This document shows, piece after piece, positions 20,356 through 29,628 of a stretch of 64,000 nt of DNA. The position numbers and the translations under genes are program-made. Source of the stretch: Thermohahella caldifontis. GTDB taxonomy: Bacteria; Pseudomonadota; Gammaproteobacteria; Pseudomonadales; Oleiphilaceae. Position 1 is the first letter of the stretch. Each line of letters starts with the position of its first letter. Location: the NCBI RefSeq assembly GCF_041153465.1, contig NZ_CP154858.1, forward strand, positions 186,001 to 250,000, in the 5' to 3' direction. The notes under the pieces were generated by a model. That model was not told where the DNA came from, ran no database searches, and saw nothing but the letters and a program-made list of their open reading frames with translations.

Positions 20356-21438
20356 TCAATGCTGCCCTTCGGGCGGAGTTCCCTTGACGGGCCAGGCCTT
20401 GATAATGGCCTTGATCAGCGTTGCCAGCGGAATGGCAAAGAAAACCCCCCATAGTCCCCAGAGCCCGCCAAACAGCAGAACGGCAATGATGATCACCACC
20501 GGATGCAGGTTCACGACCTCGGAAAACAGCAGAGGAACGAGCACGTTGCCATCCAGTCCCTGAATCAGCAGGTGCAGTGCCATCACCCAGAAGAAGTCAT
20601 GGGTCCAGCCGAACTGGAACGCGCCGATCAATGCCACGGGGACGGTGACGACGGCCGCGCCGATGTAGGGGATGACGACTGAGAGCCCCACGAGAATGGA
20701 CAACAGGGCGGCATAATTGAGACCCAGGAAGGCGAAGGCAATATAGGTGGCTCCGCCCACAATGAAGATCTCCAGTACCTTGCCGCGAATATAGTTGGCG
20801 AACTGCCGGTTGGCATCGGCCCAGACCTGTTTCATCAGGGTGCGTTGTTTGGGCAGCAGGGCAGACAGTGAGCGCACGATGGCCTCCCGGTCCTTCAGGA
20901 AGAAGAAGACCAGAATGGGCACCAGAATGGCATAGATGAGAAAACTGATCAGGGCCGGTATGCCGGAAATGATCTTGGCCAGAGAGAAGGACAGCAACTC
21001 CTGGGTGGTACTGGTCAGATCGGTGGTGATCTGCCGGATCAGTGCATCAACCAGTTCGGCGGAGACGAACTGCGGGTACGCCTCGGGCAGGGCGCGGATC
21101 CAGGTTTTCAGATTGGCCAGCATGGCCGGCAGCTCCTGGACAAGAGCACTGGTCTGTCTGGAAACCAGCGGCAGCAATCCCAGGGTAAAGGTCAGCGTCA
21201 GCCCGACAAACACAAGGAAAACCAGCGTGACGCTCACGAGATGCGGCACGTGGAGCCGCTCCAGCTTGGCCACCAGACCCTGAAGGATATAGGCGATCAC
21301 CACCGCAGCGAAGACGGGCTTGAGGTAAGGCCCGAGCAGCAGTACACCGGCCAGACCGGCAACAAGAAGCAGAAACAGGATGATGGCTTCTTCATCCGAG
21401 AAGTACTTGTGTATCCAGGATCTGACAATGTTCAGCAT
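20356..21438 (-). CDS. perM: AI-2E/PerM family membrane permease
   Basis: Inner-membrane protein of the AI-2E transporter superfamily; substrates vary and are not known for this member. It has seven or eight hydrophobic segments. The family signature FFFLKDREAIVRSLSALLP lies in the middle, and GNVLVPLLFSEVVNLHPVVIII is in the last third. I chose the ATG at 21438 because it overlaps the tusA stop (ATGCTGA); a TTG 21 bases upstream is less likely. Adjacent and divergent to bepA with tusA between them, similar to yfgO-yfgC in E. coli. Confidence 0.9.
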   Translation of the reverse strand: MLNIVRSWIHKYFSDEEAIILFLLLVAGLAGVLLLGPYLKPVFAAVVIAYILQGLVAKLERLHVPHLVSVTLVFLVFVGLTLTFTLGLLPLVSRQTSALVQELPAMLANLKTWIRALPEAYPQFVSAELVDALIRQITTDLTSTTQELLSFSLAKIISGIPALISFLIYAILVPILVFFFLKDREAIVRSLSALLPKQRTLMKQVWADANRQFANYIRGKVLEIFIVGGATYIAFAFLGLNYAALLSILVGLSVVIPYIGAAVVTVPVALIGAFQFGWTHDFFWVMALHLLIQGLDGNVLVPLLFSEVVNLHPVVIIIAVLLFGGLWGLWGVFFAIPLATLIKAIIKAWPVKGTPPEGQH

Positions 21439-21683
21439 GATTGCTGACGCCCCCCGCAAAGAATCACGAAATGATGCGTATCGCCTTCCGTTTCCTGTCT
21501 TTCGAGCAGGTGAGCACTGAGTTTGAGAAATGCAGGAAAGTCCCGCAGCGATCCGGGGTCCGTGGTTTCCACCCAGAGTCGCTCACCGGGTTGCATCCGG
21601 TTCAGGGCCTGCTTGGTCCGCAGCAATGGCATGGGGCATTGCAGCCCTTTCAGATCAAGGTGTTGGTGAGCCTCAATGTCCAT
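21432..21683 (-). CDS. tusA: TusA/SirA-like sulfur carrier protein
   Basis: An 83-residue protein with the family motif LDLKGLQCPMPLLRTKQAL near the N-terminus. Its CPxP cysteine (C16) carries persulfide sulfur for tRNA thiolation or other sulfur transfer. A second cysteine near the C-terminus (ILCGG) is common. The C-terminal codons overlap the perM start by 7 bases, so expression is coupled. Paralogues of TusA (YedF, YeeD) cannot be fully excluded. Confidence 0.85.
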   Translation of the reverse strand: MDIEAHQHLDLKGLQCPMPLLRTKQALNRMQPGERLWVETTDPGSLRDFPAFLKLSAHLLERQETEGDTHHFVILCGGRQQSC

Positions 21684-21791
21684 CTCTATTACCCGTTCTT
21701 AATGGCCGGAGAAGTGTATCATGGTTTAGACTGGTGTTCATGGGGTGGCGGCATGCCGGGCGTCATGCGTCGCGTGTAGCGGAGGGGATGA

Positions 21792-23243
21792 ATGGCAAGA
21801 ATCTGGATCGGGCTCGCGCTGGTACTGGCCGTGCTGGCGGGAGGGGTGCGTGCGGATACCTTGCCGGAACTGAGCGCCACGCAATCCCGGACCTGGGTCA
21901 CGCCGGAAGAGAAAGCGCTGGGTGCCGCCTGGCTACGCCGTCTGCGCGGGCAGGTCAGCACGGTGGACGATCCCTGGCTGACGGAATATCTGCTGGATCT
22001 GATCTATCGCCTCTATCCCCAGACCGGGATGGATGACGGCGAGATCAGTCTGGTGGTGGTGGACAGCCCGGAACTCAATGCCTTTGCCGTGCCCGGCGGG
22101 GTGGTGGGCGTCAATGGCGGGCTGCTGCTCCATACCCAGCGCGAAGATGAGCTGGCTGCCGTACTGGCGCATGAACTGGCTCACCTGTCGCAGCGACACT
22201 TTGCCCGGCGGCAGGATGAGGCCGGCAAGCAGACCGCCATCAGTCTTGCCGGGTTGCTCGCCAGTGTCGTGGTGGCCGCAGCAGCCGGCAGCGATGCCGG
22301 GTTTGCCGCGATGGCTACGACCCAGGCCTACACGCTGCAATCCCAGCTGGCCTATTCCCGTGAAAATGAAACCGAGGCGGACAACGTGGGCATGTCCATC
22401 CTCGCCCGTTCCGGTTTCAGCCCGCTGGCCATGACAGACATGTTTCAGCGCATGATCGAAGCCAGTCGCTATCAGGGGCGGGCCCCGGAATATCTGATGA
22501 CGCACCCGCTGAGTGAAAGTCGCCTGGCTCAGGCACAGGCCCGTGCCCGTCAGGTGTCAGGCAGTTTTGCGCGCAGTTCGGGCATGGCGTTTTATCTTGT
22601 TCAGGCGCGGCTCAAGGTCCGTTATGCCAAGCGGCCGGAGGATGCACTGGCCAGCTTCGAGGCACAGCTGAAAGCACCGGAGCTGGGAAGCAAAGAGGCC
22701 GGAATGCAGCGACTGGCGGCTCTTTATGGGGCGGCGCTGGCGGCCATGACAGCGGGCCAGGATGAAAAGGCGGGAGAACGGATCCGTATGCTGGCGGACG
22801 AATTGGGGGCCGAGCCCATGGTGCAGGCCCTGCAGGCCAGCTGGCTGGCCAGGAACGGACAGCCGGATCAGGCGCTGCATCTGTTGCGTCGGGCGCTGGA
22901 ACTGAGGCCCGGGCGCTATGCGCTGTTACGGATCTATGCGCGTATCGCCGCGGAAGCCGGTGAACTGTCTTCGGCCATTACCACGCTGCGGGAGCTTGCC
23001 CGGGATTACCCGGATGAGCCGGCCATCTGGTCGGAGCTGGCAGACTTGTATGGCAAGAGCGGGGCATTGGCGCAGGTGCACATGGCCCGCGCGGAAGCCC
23101 TTCAGCTGAAAGGGGACGTCCAGGGGGCGATCCGGGAATTGCGCGAGGCGCGCAAGAAGGCGGCAGGTGACTACATCGCCGCAACGCGCATCGTCGAACG
23201 GCTGAAAACCTTCGAGGCCTGGCAGCGCAACCCGGTGTTCTGA
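21792..23243 (+). CDS. bepA: Periplasmic M48 metalloprotease with TPR repeats (BepA family)
   Basis: Outer-membrane quality-control protease/chaperone that acts with the BAM machinery and LptD assembly. 483 residues: signal peptide 1-21 (ending VRAD), an M48 domain with zinc motif HELAH (127-131) and third ligand in the ENETEADNVG segment, then TPR helices from about 270 to the end. Length matches E. coli BepA (487). Divergent from tusA-perM, as expected for this neighbourhood. Confidence 0.93.
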   Translation: MARIWIGLALVLAVLAGGVRADTLPELSATQSRTWVTPEEKALGAAWLRRLRGQVSTVDDPWLTEYLLDLIYRLYPQTGMDDGEISLVVVDSPELNAFAVPGGVVGVNGGLLLHTQREDELAAVLAHELAHLSQRHFARRQDEAGKQTAISLAGLLASVVVAAAAGSDAGFAAMATTQAYTLQSQLAYSRENETEADNVGMSILARSGFSPLAMTDMFQRMIEASRYQGRAPEYLMTHPLSESRLAQAQARARQVSGSFARSSGMAFYLVQARLKVRYAKRPEDALASFEAQLKAPELGSKEAGMQRLAALYGAALAAMTAGQDEKAGERIRMLADELGAEPMVQALQASWLARNGQPDQALHLLRRALELRPGRYALLRIYARIAAEAGELSSAITTLRELARDYPDEPAIWSELADLYGKSGALAQVHMARAEALQLKGDVQGAIRELREARKKAAGDYIAATRIVERLKTFEAWQRNPVF

Positions 23244-23267
23244 GTCTGCGCTGACCAAGCCGTCCAA

Positions 23268-24305
23268 TCAGCGGGATTTCTGGAAGTTCACCATGCGGTT
23301 GAGCGGAATCAGCGCCTTTTTCGCAATCTCCGGATCCACCTGAACCTCCTGGCTGTGCGTTCTGAGAACGTCCAGCACATTCTCCAGGCCATTCATCGCC
23401 ATCCAGGGGCAATGTGCGCAGCTGCGACAGGTTGCGCCGTTTCCGGCCGTGGGGGCCTTGATCAGCGTCTTGTCCGGCATGGCCTGCTGCATCTTGTAGA
23501 AGATGCCTGCGTCGGTCGCGACGATGAAGGTGTCATTGGGCAGGGTCTTGACTGCATTGAGCAGCTGCGACGTTGAGCCCACGACATCGGCCAGTTCCAC
23601 AACCGGCGCCGGTGATTCGGGGTGCACCAGTACGGCGGCATCCGGATAGACCTTCTTCAGATCCTCCAGCGCCTTAGCCTTGAATTCCTCATGCACAATG
23701 CAGCTGCCATCCCAGAGGATCATGTCGGCACCGGTTTCCCGCTGGATGTAGCTGCCCAGATGCTTGTCCGGCGCCCAGATCAGCTTTTCGCCCTGCGCGT
23801 GCAGATGGCGCGCCACATCCAGTGCGATGCTCGAAGTGACCACCCAGTCGGCGCGTGCCTTGACTGCAGCGGAGGTGTTGGCATAGACCACGACCGTACG
23901 GTCCGGATGCTGATCGCAGAATTCGGCAAACGCGTCTGCCGGGCAGCCGATATCCAGTGAGCAGGTGGCTTCCAGTGTGGGCATCAGAACGGTTTTTTCC
24001 GGGCTCAGGATCTTGGCCGTCTCGCCCATGAAGCGCACACCGCATACCACAAGCGTGTTCGCCGGATGGCTGGCGCCGAAACGGGCCATTTCCAGCGAAT
24101 CGCCCACAAAACCGCCGGTTGCCTCTGCCAGCTCCTGAAGCTCCGGGTGGGTATAGTAGTGCGCGACCATGACGGCATTCTGCCGGGCCAGCTCCTCCCG
24201 GATGGCAGCAGTCAGTGCCTCGGTCTTTGCCGGGTCGGGGTGTTCGGCCTGATGTTCCCGGGCCAGGTGTTCCTTGACGAGAATGCGATCTTCAAATGCC
24301 GTCAT
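23268..24305 (-). CDS. nadA: Quinolinate synthase
   Basis: 4Fe-4S enzyme that condenses iminoaspartate with dihydroxyacetone phosphate to quinolinate in NAD synthesis. The 345 residues match the bacterial family. Cluster ligands are C115 (ATCSLDIGC), C202 (DGSCIVHEEF) and C299 (CRSCAHCPW), corresponding to E. coli C113, C200 and C297. Substrate motifs MVAHYYTHPELQ and GDSLEMAR are intact. Convergent with bepA 24 bases away. No nadB or nadC is in the window. Confidence 0.97.
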   Translation of the reverse strand: MTAFEDRILVKEHLAREHQAEHPDPAKTEALTAAIREELARQNAVMVAHYYTHPELQELAEATGGFVGDSLEMARFGASHPANTLVVCGVRFMGETAKILSPEKTVLMPTLEATCSLDIGCPADAFAEFCDQHPDRTVVVYANTSAAVKARADWVVTSSIALDVARHLHAQGEKLIWAPDKHLGSYIQRETGADMILWDGSCIVHEEFKAKALEDLKKVYPDAAVLVHPESPAPVVELADVVGSTSQLLNAVKTLPNDTFIVATDAGIFYKMQQAMPDKTLIKAPTAGNGATCRSCAHCPWMAMNGLENVLDVLRTHSQEVQVDPEIAKKALIPLNRMVNFQKSR

Positions 24306-24400
24306 CTGTGCTACCCGTTTATTGAATCGGCTGCTTTCAGCCGCTCATTATATCATGACTGCCGGGGCGCTGGGCAGGGCTCCGGGCCCCGGTGCCTGCG

Positions 24401-24433
24401 GAAAAAGAAAAGGGACCGCTTGCGCGATCCCTT
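24401..24433 (-). terminator. Intrinsic terminator of the tRNA-Lys pair
   Basis: On the minus strand AAGGGA...CGC, loop GCAA, GCG...TCCCTT is followed by TTCTTTTTC. It starts 8 bases after the tRNA-Lys CCA end. Confidence 0.85.
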
Positions 24434-24440
24434 GTCATGA

Positions 24441-24516
24441 TGGTGGGTCGTGTAGGATTCGAACCTACGACCAATTGGTTAAAAGCCAACTGCTCTACCG
24501 ACTGAGCTAACGACCC
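24441..24516 (-). tRNA. tRNA-Lys (anticodon TTT), distal copy
   Basis: The reverse complement begins GGGTCGTTAGCTCAGTCGG, with anticodon loop CTTTTAA (TTT), T-arm GGTTCGAATCC and encoded CCA; 76 nt. Identical to the copy at 24558-24633, separated by 41 bases. Confidence 0.97.
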
Positions 24517-24557
24517 TGAAACAGGGTGCATTCTGTTGCCAGAATGCGGGAATTCGG

Positions 24558-24633
24558 TGGTGGGTCGTGTAGGATTCGAACCTACGACCAATTGGTTAAA
24601 AGCCAACTGCTCTACCGACTGAGCTAACGACCC
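24558..24633 (-). tRNA. tRNA-Lys (anticodon TTT), proximal copy
   Basis: Same 76-nt sequence as 24441-24516. First gene of the tandem; the short spacer and single promoter suggest one transcript processed into two tRNAs. Confidence 0.97.
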
Positions 24634-24647
24634 GTAACGAGGCGCAT

Positions 24648-24675
24648 ATGATAGGGGAAAATTTTGAAAAGGCAA
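24648..24675 (-). promoter_or_regulatory. Promoter of the tRNA-Lys tandem
   Basis: On the minus strand TTGCCT (24670-24675) and TATCAT (24648-24653) are 16 bases apart, followed by a GC-rich discriminator 14 bases before the tRNA. Confidence 0.6.
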
Positions 24676-24756
24676 CCCCTTTGGGGCAAAAAATCTGTCC
24701 TGTCGGGGTGGAAGAAAGCCCGGGACGGCAGGTGTGCTGACGATGCGGGCTGTCAG

Positions 24757-25356
24757 TCACGGGCTCTCCGTGTGGGCCGGCAGGATGCGGCGGAATGTCA
24801 GGTTGATACGGGCAGCCGATACCCCGGGCTCCTTGAGCACGGCATGATACCAGTGATGTTGCAGCGAACCACGCATGACCAGCAGTGTATTGTGGTTCAG
24901 CGGCAGTTTGAGGCGTTGCCGGGTGCGCCGGTGCCGCAGATGAAAGGTGCGGGTGGCACCCAGAGACAGGCTGGCGATGACCGGATTGCGCCCGAGGCAG
25001 GTCTCATTGTCCGCGTGCCAGGACACGCTGTCCTGCCCGTCCCGGTAGAGGTTGCACAGCACGGAGTTGAAACGTGCGTCACTGAGCTGTTCCGCTCTGG
25101 TGCGGAGTGCGCTGAGGCTGTCAGTCCAGGGCAGGGGTGTCAGTTGCAGGCCGGAATAGGCATAGTGTGCCTCCGCATCACCATACCAGGCCTGCAATCT
25201 GGGTATGGGGCGTTCCGTGGCACCAAACCTTACCGTACCGCCCTGCCAGGCCAGTTCGTCCAGAAGCTGGTCGAAAATCCGGTCCGGGTCGTCCAGCACA
25301 TCCTGCACGAGCCAGAGCTCACCGTCTTCAAGCGGCAGCACTTCTTTTTGCATCAT
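24757..25356 (-). CDS. AlkB-family Fe(II)/2-oxoglutarate dioxygenase
   Basis: Predicted to repair alkylated nucleic acid bases by oxidative demethylation. The 199 residues resemble the ALKBH2/3-like bacterial branch rather than classical E. coli AlkB. The iron ligands are H114 and D116 in SWHADNE and H171 in HHWYHAV. 2-Oxoglutarate is bound by R183 and R189 in RINLTFR. The substrate-lid region includes RPIPRLQAWYGD. The start overlaps the end of amrS by 4 bases (ATGA), so the two genes are translationally coupled. Confidence 0.9.
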   Translation of the reverse strand: MMQKEVLPLEDGELWLVQDVLDDPDRIFDQLLDELAWQGGTVRFGATERPIPRLQAWYGDAEAHYAYSGLQLTPLPWTDSLSALRTRAEQLSDARFNSVLCNLYRDGQDSVSWHADNETCLGRNPVIASLSLGATRTFHLRHRRTRQRLKLPLNHNTLLVMRGSLQHHWYHAVLKEPGVSAARINLTFRRILPAHTESP

Positions 25357-26420
25357 GACAGACGCACGCCCATTCGCCGGGGGCCCCAGGTGCCGGGGCG
25401 GGCTTCAAAGCGGCCCGGAACAGGTGTGCCACAGTGGCTGCAGTGGCCGTTTTCGGTCAGGTGCCAGTCGGTGATGAGATAACCGTCCCGGCCAATGACC
25501 GGCTTGCCGCATCCGGAGCACCAGGTGGTCTGACCTTCCGGGTCGTGAACATTGCCGGTGTACACGTAGTGCAGTCCGGTATCCAGGGCAATCTGCCGGG
25601 CGCGCCTCAGGGTGGCCGGCGGGGTGGGCGGAACATCCTGCATCTTCCAGTCCGGGTGAAACGCGGTGAAGTGCAGGGGGACATCCGGTCCCAGTTCACG
25701 CAGAATCCATTCGCACTCGGCCTTGATTTCCGCATCCGAATCATTGTGTCCCGGAATCAGCAGAGTAGTCAGCTCCAGCCAGGTATCGGTTTCATGGCGG
25801 ACATACACCAGTGTTTCCAGCACGTCCTTCAGGTGGGCGCCGCAAATCCGGTAATAGAAGTCTTCATTGAAGCCCTTGAGATCGATGTTGGCGGCATCCA
25901 TGTGAGCAAAAAACTCCTCTCTGGGCGCCGGGCAGATATAGCCCGCGGTGACGGCGACACTTGCGATACCACGTGCTTTGCAGGCTCGGGCCGTATCCAG
26001 CGCGTACTCCATGAAAATGACCGGGTCGTTATAGGTATAGGCCACGCTCCTGCAGCCGGTCTGTGCCGCCGCCTCGGCAATCTGTTCGGGGCTGGCCTGA
26101 TCCATGAGCCGGTCCATTTCACGGGATTTGCTCATGTCCCAGTTCTGGCAGAACTTGCACGCCAGGTTGCAACCTGCGGTCCCGAAGGAGAATACCGGCG
26201 TGCCGGGCAGAAAATGGTTCAGCGGCTTTTTCTCGATGGGATCGATGCAGAAGCCGGAGGAACGTCCCCAAGTGGTCAGGACAATTTCATGGTTCTCACA
26301 GGCGCGCACGAAACACAGCCCGCGCTGTCCTTCATGCAGCTTGCAGGCGCGCGGACAGAGGTCGCACTGGATGCGGCCGTCTTCAAGCGGATGCCAGTAT
26401 CGGGTCGGGACGGTGGTCAT
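25353..26420 (-). CDS. amrS: Radical SAM protein AmrS (AmmeMemoRadiSam system)
   Basis: Radical SAM enzyme of the AMMECR1/Memo/AmrS group, whose reaction is not established. About 355 residues from the ATG at 26420; a longer start at 26450 is possible. An N-terminal cysteine-rich stretch (CDLCPRACKL) comes first. The radical SAM triad is C84-NLA-C88-KF-C91. The C-terminal zinc-finger-like CSGCGKPV and HCSHCGTPV are also present. Neither AMMECR1 nor Memo partners are beside it here. It is instead coupled to an AlkB-type gene. Confidence 0.9.
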   Translation of the reverse strand: MTTVPTRYWHPLEDGRIQCDLCPRACKLHEGQRGLCFVRACENHEIVLTTWGRSSGFCIDPIEKKPLNHFLPGTPVFSFGTAGCNLACKFCQNWDMSKSREMDRLMDQASPEQIAEAAAQTGCRSVAYTYNDPVIFMEYALDTARACKARGIASVAVTAGYICPAPREEFFAHMDAANIDLKGFNEDFYYRICGAHLKDVLETLVYVRHETDTWLELTTLLIPGHNDSDAEIKAECEWILRELGPDVPLHFTAFHPDWKMQDVPPTPPATLRRARQIALDTGLHYVYTGNVHDPEGQTTWCSGCGKPVIGRDGYLITDWHLTENGHCSHCGTPVPGRFEARPGTWGPRRMGVRLS

Positions 26421-26499
26421 GGCGTGTTCTCCCGTGGACGCTCGCGGCACAGGCAGCTACCATAGATATGAGCTGTCTGGACACGGGGTCATCAAGCTG

Positions 26500-27309
26500 G
26501 TGTATCGTTTTCTTATCATGGGGTTGCTGTTGCTGGCATTCAAGGCCGGCGCGGTCACGCTGGAACTGGACGGGCCGCTGACGCAGGGGGCGCTGATTCG
26601 CGGCAAGACCGATCCGGGGGCAGGGGTCTGGCTGGATGACAAGCCTGTCCGGGTGTCTCCCGAAGGGCACTTTGTGCTGGGCTTCGGGCGTGATGCCGAG
26701 CCGGAGCATGTGGTGCGCGTGGTCGGCACGGAGGGGGATGCGGTGGTCCGGCCACTGCGCCTGAAAAAGAGGCAATACGACATCCAGTATGTCAATGGCG
26801 TGGAAAAGAAATACGTCTCCCCGCCACCGGAAACGCTGGCTCGTATCCGCGAGGACAACCGCAAGGTGCGTGAAGCGCGCAACCAGTTCCATGCGCTGGA
26901 TGGCTACCTCGAAACGTTCATGTCCCCGGCGAAGGGACCGATCAGCGGCGTTTACGGCAGTCAGCGCTATTTCAACGGTGAACCGCGGCGACCGCATTAC
27001 GGGCTGGATGTGGCCGCGCCGGAGGGGGCCCCTGTCGTGGCTGTTGCCAGCGGGATCGTCACCCTGGCCGAGCCGGACATGTACTTTTCCGGCGGCACGG
27101 TCATCATTGATCATGGATATGGCGTGAATACGAGCTATCTTCATATGAGCAAGGTGCTGGTTCAGGTGGGGCAGCGGGTCCGGCAGGGTGACCTGATTGG
27201 CCGGGTCGGCAAGACCGGGCGCGTGACAGGCCCTCATCTGGATTGGCGTCTGAACTGGTTTCAGGAGCGACTGGATCCTGCCCTTGTGGTTCAGGTGGCG
27301 GAACAGTAG
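26500..27309 (+). CDS. Periplasmic M23 family peptidase (LytM/peptidoglycan endopeptidase-like)
   Basis: About 269 residues with a signal peptide (VYRFLIMGLLLLAFKAGA) and a beta-sandwich N-terminal domain. A coiled region around EDNRKVREARNQF precedes a C-terminal LytM domain with zinc motifs HYGLDVAAPEGAPV and GVNTSYLHMSKV, and GPHLDWRLNWF at the end. The HxxxD and HxH-type ligands are intact, so it is likely active on peptidoglycan cross-links. I chose GTG 26500, which gives a charged signal peptide; ATG 26518 is the alternative. Divergent from amrS, followed by the two-component genes 33 bases later. Confidence 0.88.
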   Translation: MYRFLIMGLLLLAFKAGAVTLELDGPLTQGALIRGKTDPGAGVWLDDKPVRVSPEGHFVLGFGRDAEPEHVVRVVGTEGDAVVRPLRLKKRQYDIQYVNGVEKKYVSPPPETLARIREDNRKVREARNQFHALDGYLETFMSPAKGPISGVYGSQRYFNGEPRRPHYGLDVAAPEGAPVVAVASGIVTLAEPDMYFSGGTVIIDHGYGVNTSYLHMSKVLVQVGQRVRQGDLIGRVGKTGRVTGPHLDWRLNWFQERLDPALVVQVAEQ

Positions 27310-27342
27310 ACTTCAGTTTTGGGTCGGAATCGGAGAGAACAG

Positions 27343-27978
27343 GTGGTTTCAGCAGAACAGGTTGTCTATATCGTCGAGGATGATGAGGCGGTCCGCGATT
27401 CACTGTCCATGTTGTTGGAGGCAGAAGGCTATGATGTGGAAGCCTTTGCCGACGCGCAGCAGTTTCTGGATCGCTATGATGAAAACATGGCCGGCTGCAT
27501 TCTGCTGGATATCCGCATGCCGGGCATGACCGGCATGGAACTGCATCGCAAGCTGATCGACATGCAGTGTCCGTTGCCTGTGATCTTCGTGACTGGTCAT
27601 GGTGATGTTCCCCTGGCTGTTGAGGCCATGAAGCAGGGCGCTGTCGATTTTGTCCAGAAGCCCTATCAGGAAAAGCAGCTCCTGGACAAGATCCGCACGG
27701 CCATGGCCCAGGATGCGGAGCAGCGCGACCTGCTCCAGGAAAAGAAGGAAATACTCAAGCGCCTGGAGACCCTGACGCCGCGTGAGCGCGAAATCATGGA
27801 GATGATGGTGGAGGGCAATGCCAACAAGGTGATTGCCATCGAGCTGGATATCTCGCAGCGCACCGTTGAGATCCACCGCTCCCGGGTCATGCAGAAGATG
27901 GGGACCCATTCTCTCGCGCAGCTGGTGCGTATGGTGCTGGCCGTGGGCGGCGCCAGAAAGGCTGCGTCCGGCGATTAA
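27343..27978 (+). CDS. FixJ/NarL-type response regulator
   Basis: A receiver domain (about residues 5-118, phospho-acceptor D56 in LLDIRMPG, conserved K in VQKPY) is joined by a coiled linker to a LuxR-type helix-turn-helix (LTPREREIMEMMVEGNANKVIAIELDISQRTV). GTG 27343 is chosen because GGAGAG sits 6 bases before it. Paired with the histidine kinase 69 bases downstream. The receiver and output order match FixJ/TtrR-like regulators; the target genes cannot be read from the sequence. Confidence 0.88.
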   Translation: MVSAEQVVYIVEDDEAVRDSLSMLLEAEGYDVEAFADAQQFLDRYDENMAGCILLDIRMPGMTGMELHRKLIDMQCPLPVIFVTGHGDVPLAVEAMKQGAVDFVQKPYQEKQLLDKIRTAMAQDAEQRDLLQEKKEILKRLETLTPREREIMEMMVEGNANKVIAIELDISQRTVEIHRSRVMQKMGTHSLAQLVRMVLAVGGARKAASGD

Positions 27979-28047
27979 GTAGTATCACGTATTATATCGT
28001 CTCGGGGGGCTGTCTATAGTCGGGCAAGGATTCTGCCCGGAACGTCC

Positions 28048-29628
28048 ATGTCACGCACTTCAGGAAAAAAAGCCAGTTCATCGCCTTCGCAGGAAGCGAT
28101 TTTGCTGGTGGATGACAATCCCGCAAACCTCAAGATCCTCTACGAAACCCTGGACGGGCGCGGTTATCGCCTGCTGGTGGCAGACAACGGGGATCAGGCA
28201 CTGCGTATTGCTGCGAAGGAAAGGCCCGACCTGATTCTGCTCGACATCATGATGCCGGGCATGGATGGCTTTGAAGTCTGTCGCCGCCTCAAGGCTGACC
28301 CGGAGACCCGGCAGGCGTCAGTCATCTTCCTGTCCGCACTGGATGATACGGATTCCAAGGTCAAGGGCTTTGATCTGGGTGGTGTGGACTATATTGCCAA
28401 GCCGTTCCAGATCCGTGAGGTGCTCTCGCGGGTGGAGACGCATCTCAAGATTCATCGCCTCGAGCGCCAGCTTGAAGCGCAGAACCGTCAGCTCACCATC
28501 GACAAGAGCCGGATTCTGGCATCGATGAACGAGGGCATCTACGGGCTGAACTCACGCGGCGAGATTCTGTTTGCCAACACGGCAGCCTGTCGCATGAACC
28601 GTTGCGAGGAAGGCCGGCTGCTGGGGCAGCACTTCATTTCGCTGCACTTTCAGCAGGCCGATATTCCGGCTGGCGGAAACAACTATGATCTGGACCGGAT
28701 CACGGAGAGACTGACGCGCGCGCTCGCGCACAAGGAGCCGTTCAAGGTTTCCGAAGCCATTTTCGTGCGACCGGAGGGGTCGGTGTTTCCGGTGTCCTTC
28801 AGTGTGGCGCCGGTGGACAGTGACGCCAGTGAAACCTGGGCCGTGGTGGTGTTTCACGACATCTCGGACGAGCTGGCCCGTCGAGAGGAGCTGCGGGAGG
28901 CGCGTGAGAGCCTGGAGTCACAGCGTGAGCAACTGGCCACCATTTCCCGGCTCAGCACGATGGGGGAGATGGCTGCAGGCATTGCTCATGAAGTCAACCA
29001 GCCCCTGACGGCGGTTTCCAATTACGTGCGTGTTGCCCGGCGTTTGCTGGACAGCGAGCCTCCGAAGCCCGGGAAGCTCCGGGAGGCCTTGGAAAAGATC
29101 GAACAGCAGTGTCTGCGGGCCAGCGAGGTGATCCAGCACATCCGGCACTTCGTCAAGCGGCCACTGAACGAGTATTCGGTCGTGGCACCGGCAGATCTGG
29201 TGGAAGAGCTGCGCGCACTGGCGGAAATAGACGTCCGGCACCATAGCATGACGCTGGAAATCAAGGTGGAAGCCGGATTACCCCGCATTCGCGGAGACGT
29301 GATCCAGATTCAGCAGGTGATTCTCAACCTGATCCGCAACGCCGTGGAGGCTTCTGTCGAGGCCGGTGTTCATGCTGGGGTGACGCTGCATGTTTTCCAC
29401 CGGGATGACCAGGTGCACTTTGAAGTCTGTGACCGGGGGCCGGGGCTGACGGAAGCCCAGGCCGCGAAACTCTTCACGCCTTTCTTTACCACCAAGGCTC
29501 AGGGGATGGGTATCGGGCTGACGCTGTGTCAGAGCATCATTCATTCCCATGGTGGCAAGATCGGCTACCGCCCCAATCCTGAAGGGGGCGCCATCTTCCA
29601 TTTCTCCCTGCCGGTCTATTCCGGCTGA
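28048..29628 (+). CDS. Hybrid sensor kinase: receiver, PAS and FixL-type histidine kinase domains
   Basis: 526 residues, no membrane segments. An N-terminal receiver domain (about 15-135, D66 in LLDIMMPG, K near 116) is followed by a PAS domain (about 150-285, ILASMNEGIYGLNSRGEILFAN). A coiled linker leads to a HisKA domain with H314 in GEMAAGIAHEVNQPLTAV and an HATPase domain with N, G1 and G2 boxes (LIRNAVEAS, CDRGPGL, GMGIGLTL). The phospho-relay partner is likely the FixJ-type gene just upstream. No haem-binding signature was sought in the PAS. Convergent with astE, overlapping by 13 bases. Confidence 0.9.
   Translation: MSRTSGKKASSSPSQEAILLVDDNPANLKILYETLDGRGYRLLVADNGDQALRIAAKERPDLILLDIMMPGMDGFEVCRRLKADPETRQASVIFLSALDDTDSKVKGFDLGGVDYIAKPFQIREVLSRVETHLKIHRLERQLEAQNRQLTIDKSRILASMNEGIYGLNSRGEILFANTAACRMNRCEEGRLLGQHFISLHFQQADIPAGGNNYDLDRITERLTRALAHKEPFKVSEAIFVRPEGSVFPVSFSVAPVDSDASETWAVVVFHDISDELARREELREARESLESQREQLATISRLSTMGEMAAGIAHEVNQPLTAVSNYVRVARRLLDSEPPKPGKLREALEKIEQQCLRASEVIQHIRHFVKRPLNEYSVVAPADLVEELRALAEIDVRHHSMTLEIKVEAGLPRIRGDVIQIQQVILNLIRNAVEASVEAGVHAGVTLHVFHRDDQVHFEVCDRGPGLTEAQAAKLFTPFFTTKAQGMGIGLTLCQSIIHSHGGKIGYRPNPEGGAIFHFSLPVYSG

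Noticed and set aside
24660..24690. CCCC-AAA-GGGG hairpin as terminator after the AlkB-family gene
   Set aside because: The stem has only four pairs and overlaps the tRNA-Lys promoter region.
26104..26500. Extension of the M23 peptidase frame upstream into amrS
   Set aside because: The extra 130 codons are antisense to amrS, and the signal peptide begins only at about 26500.
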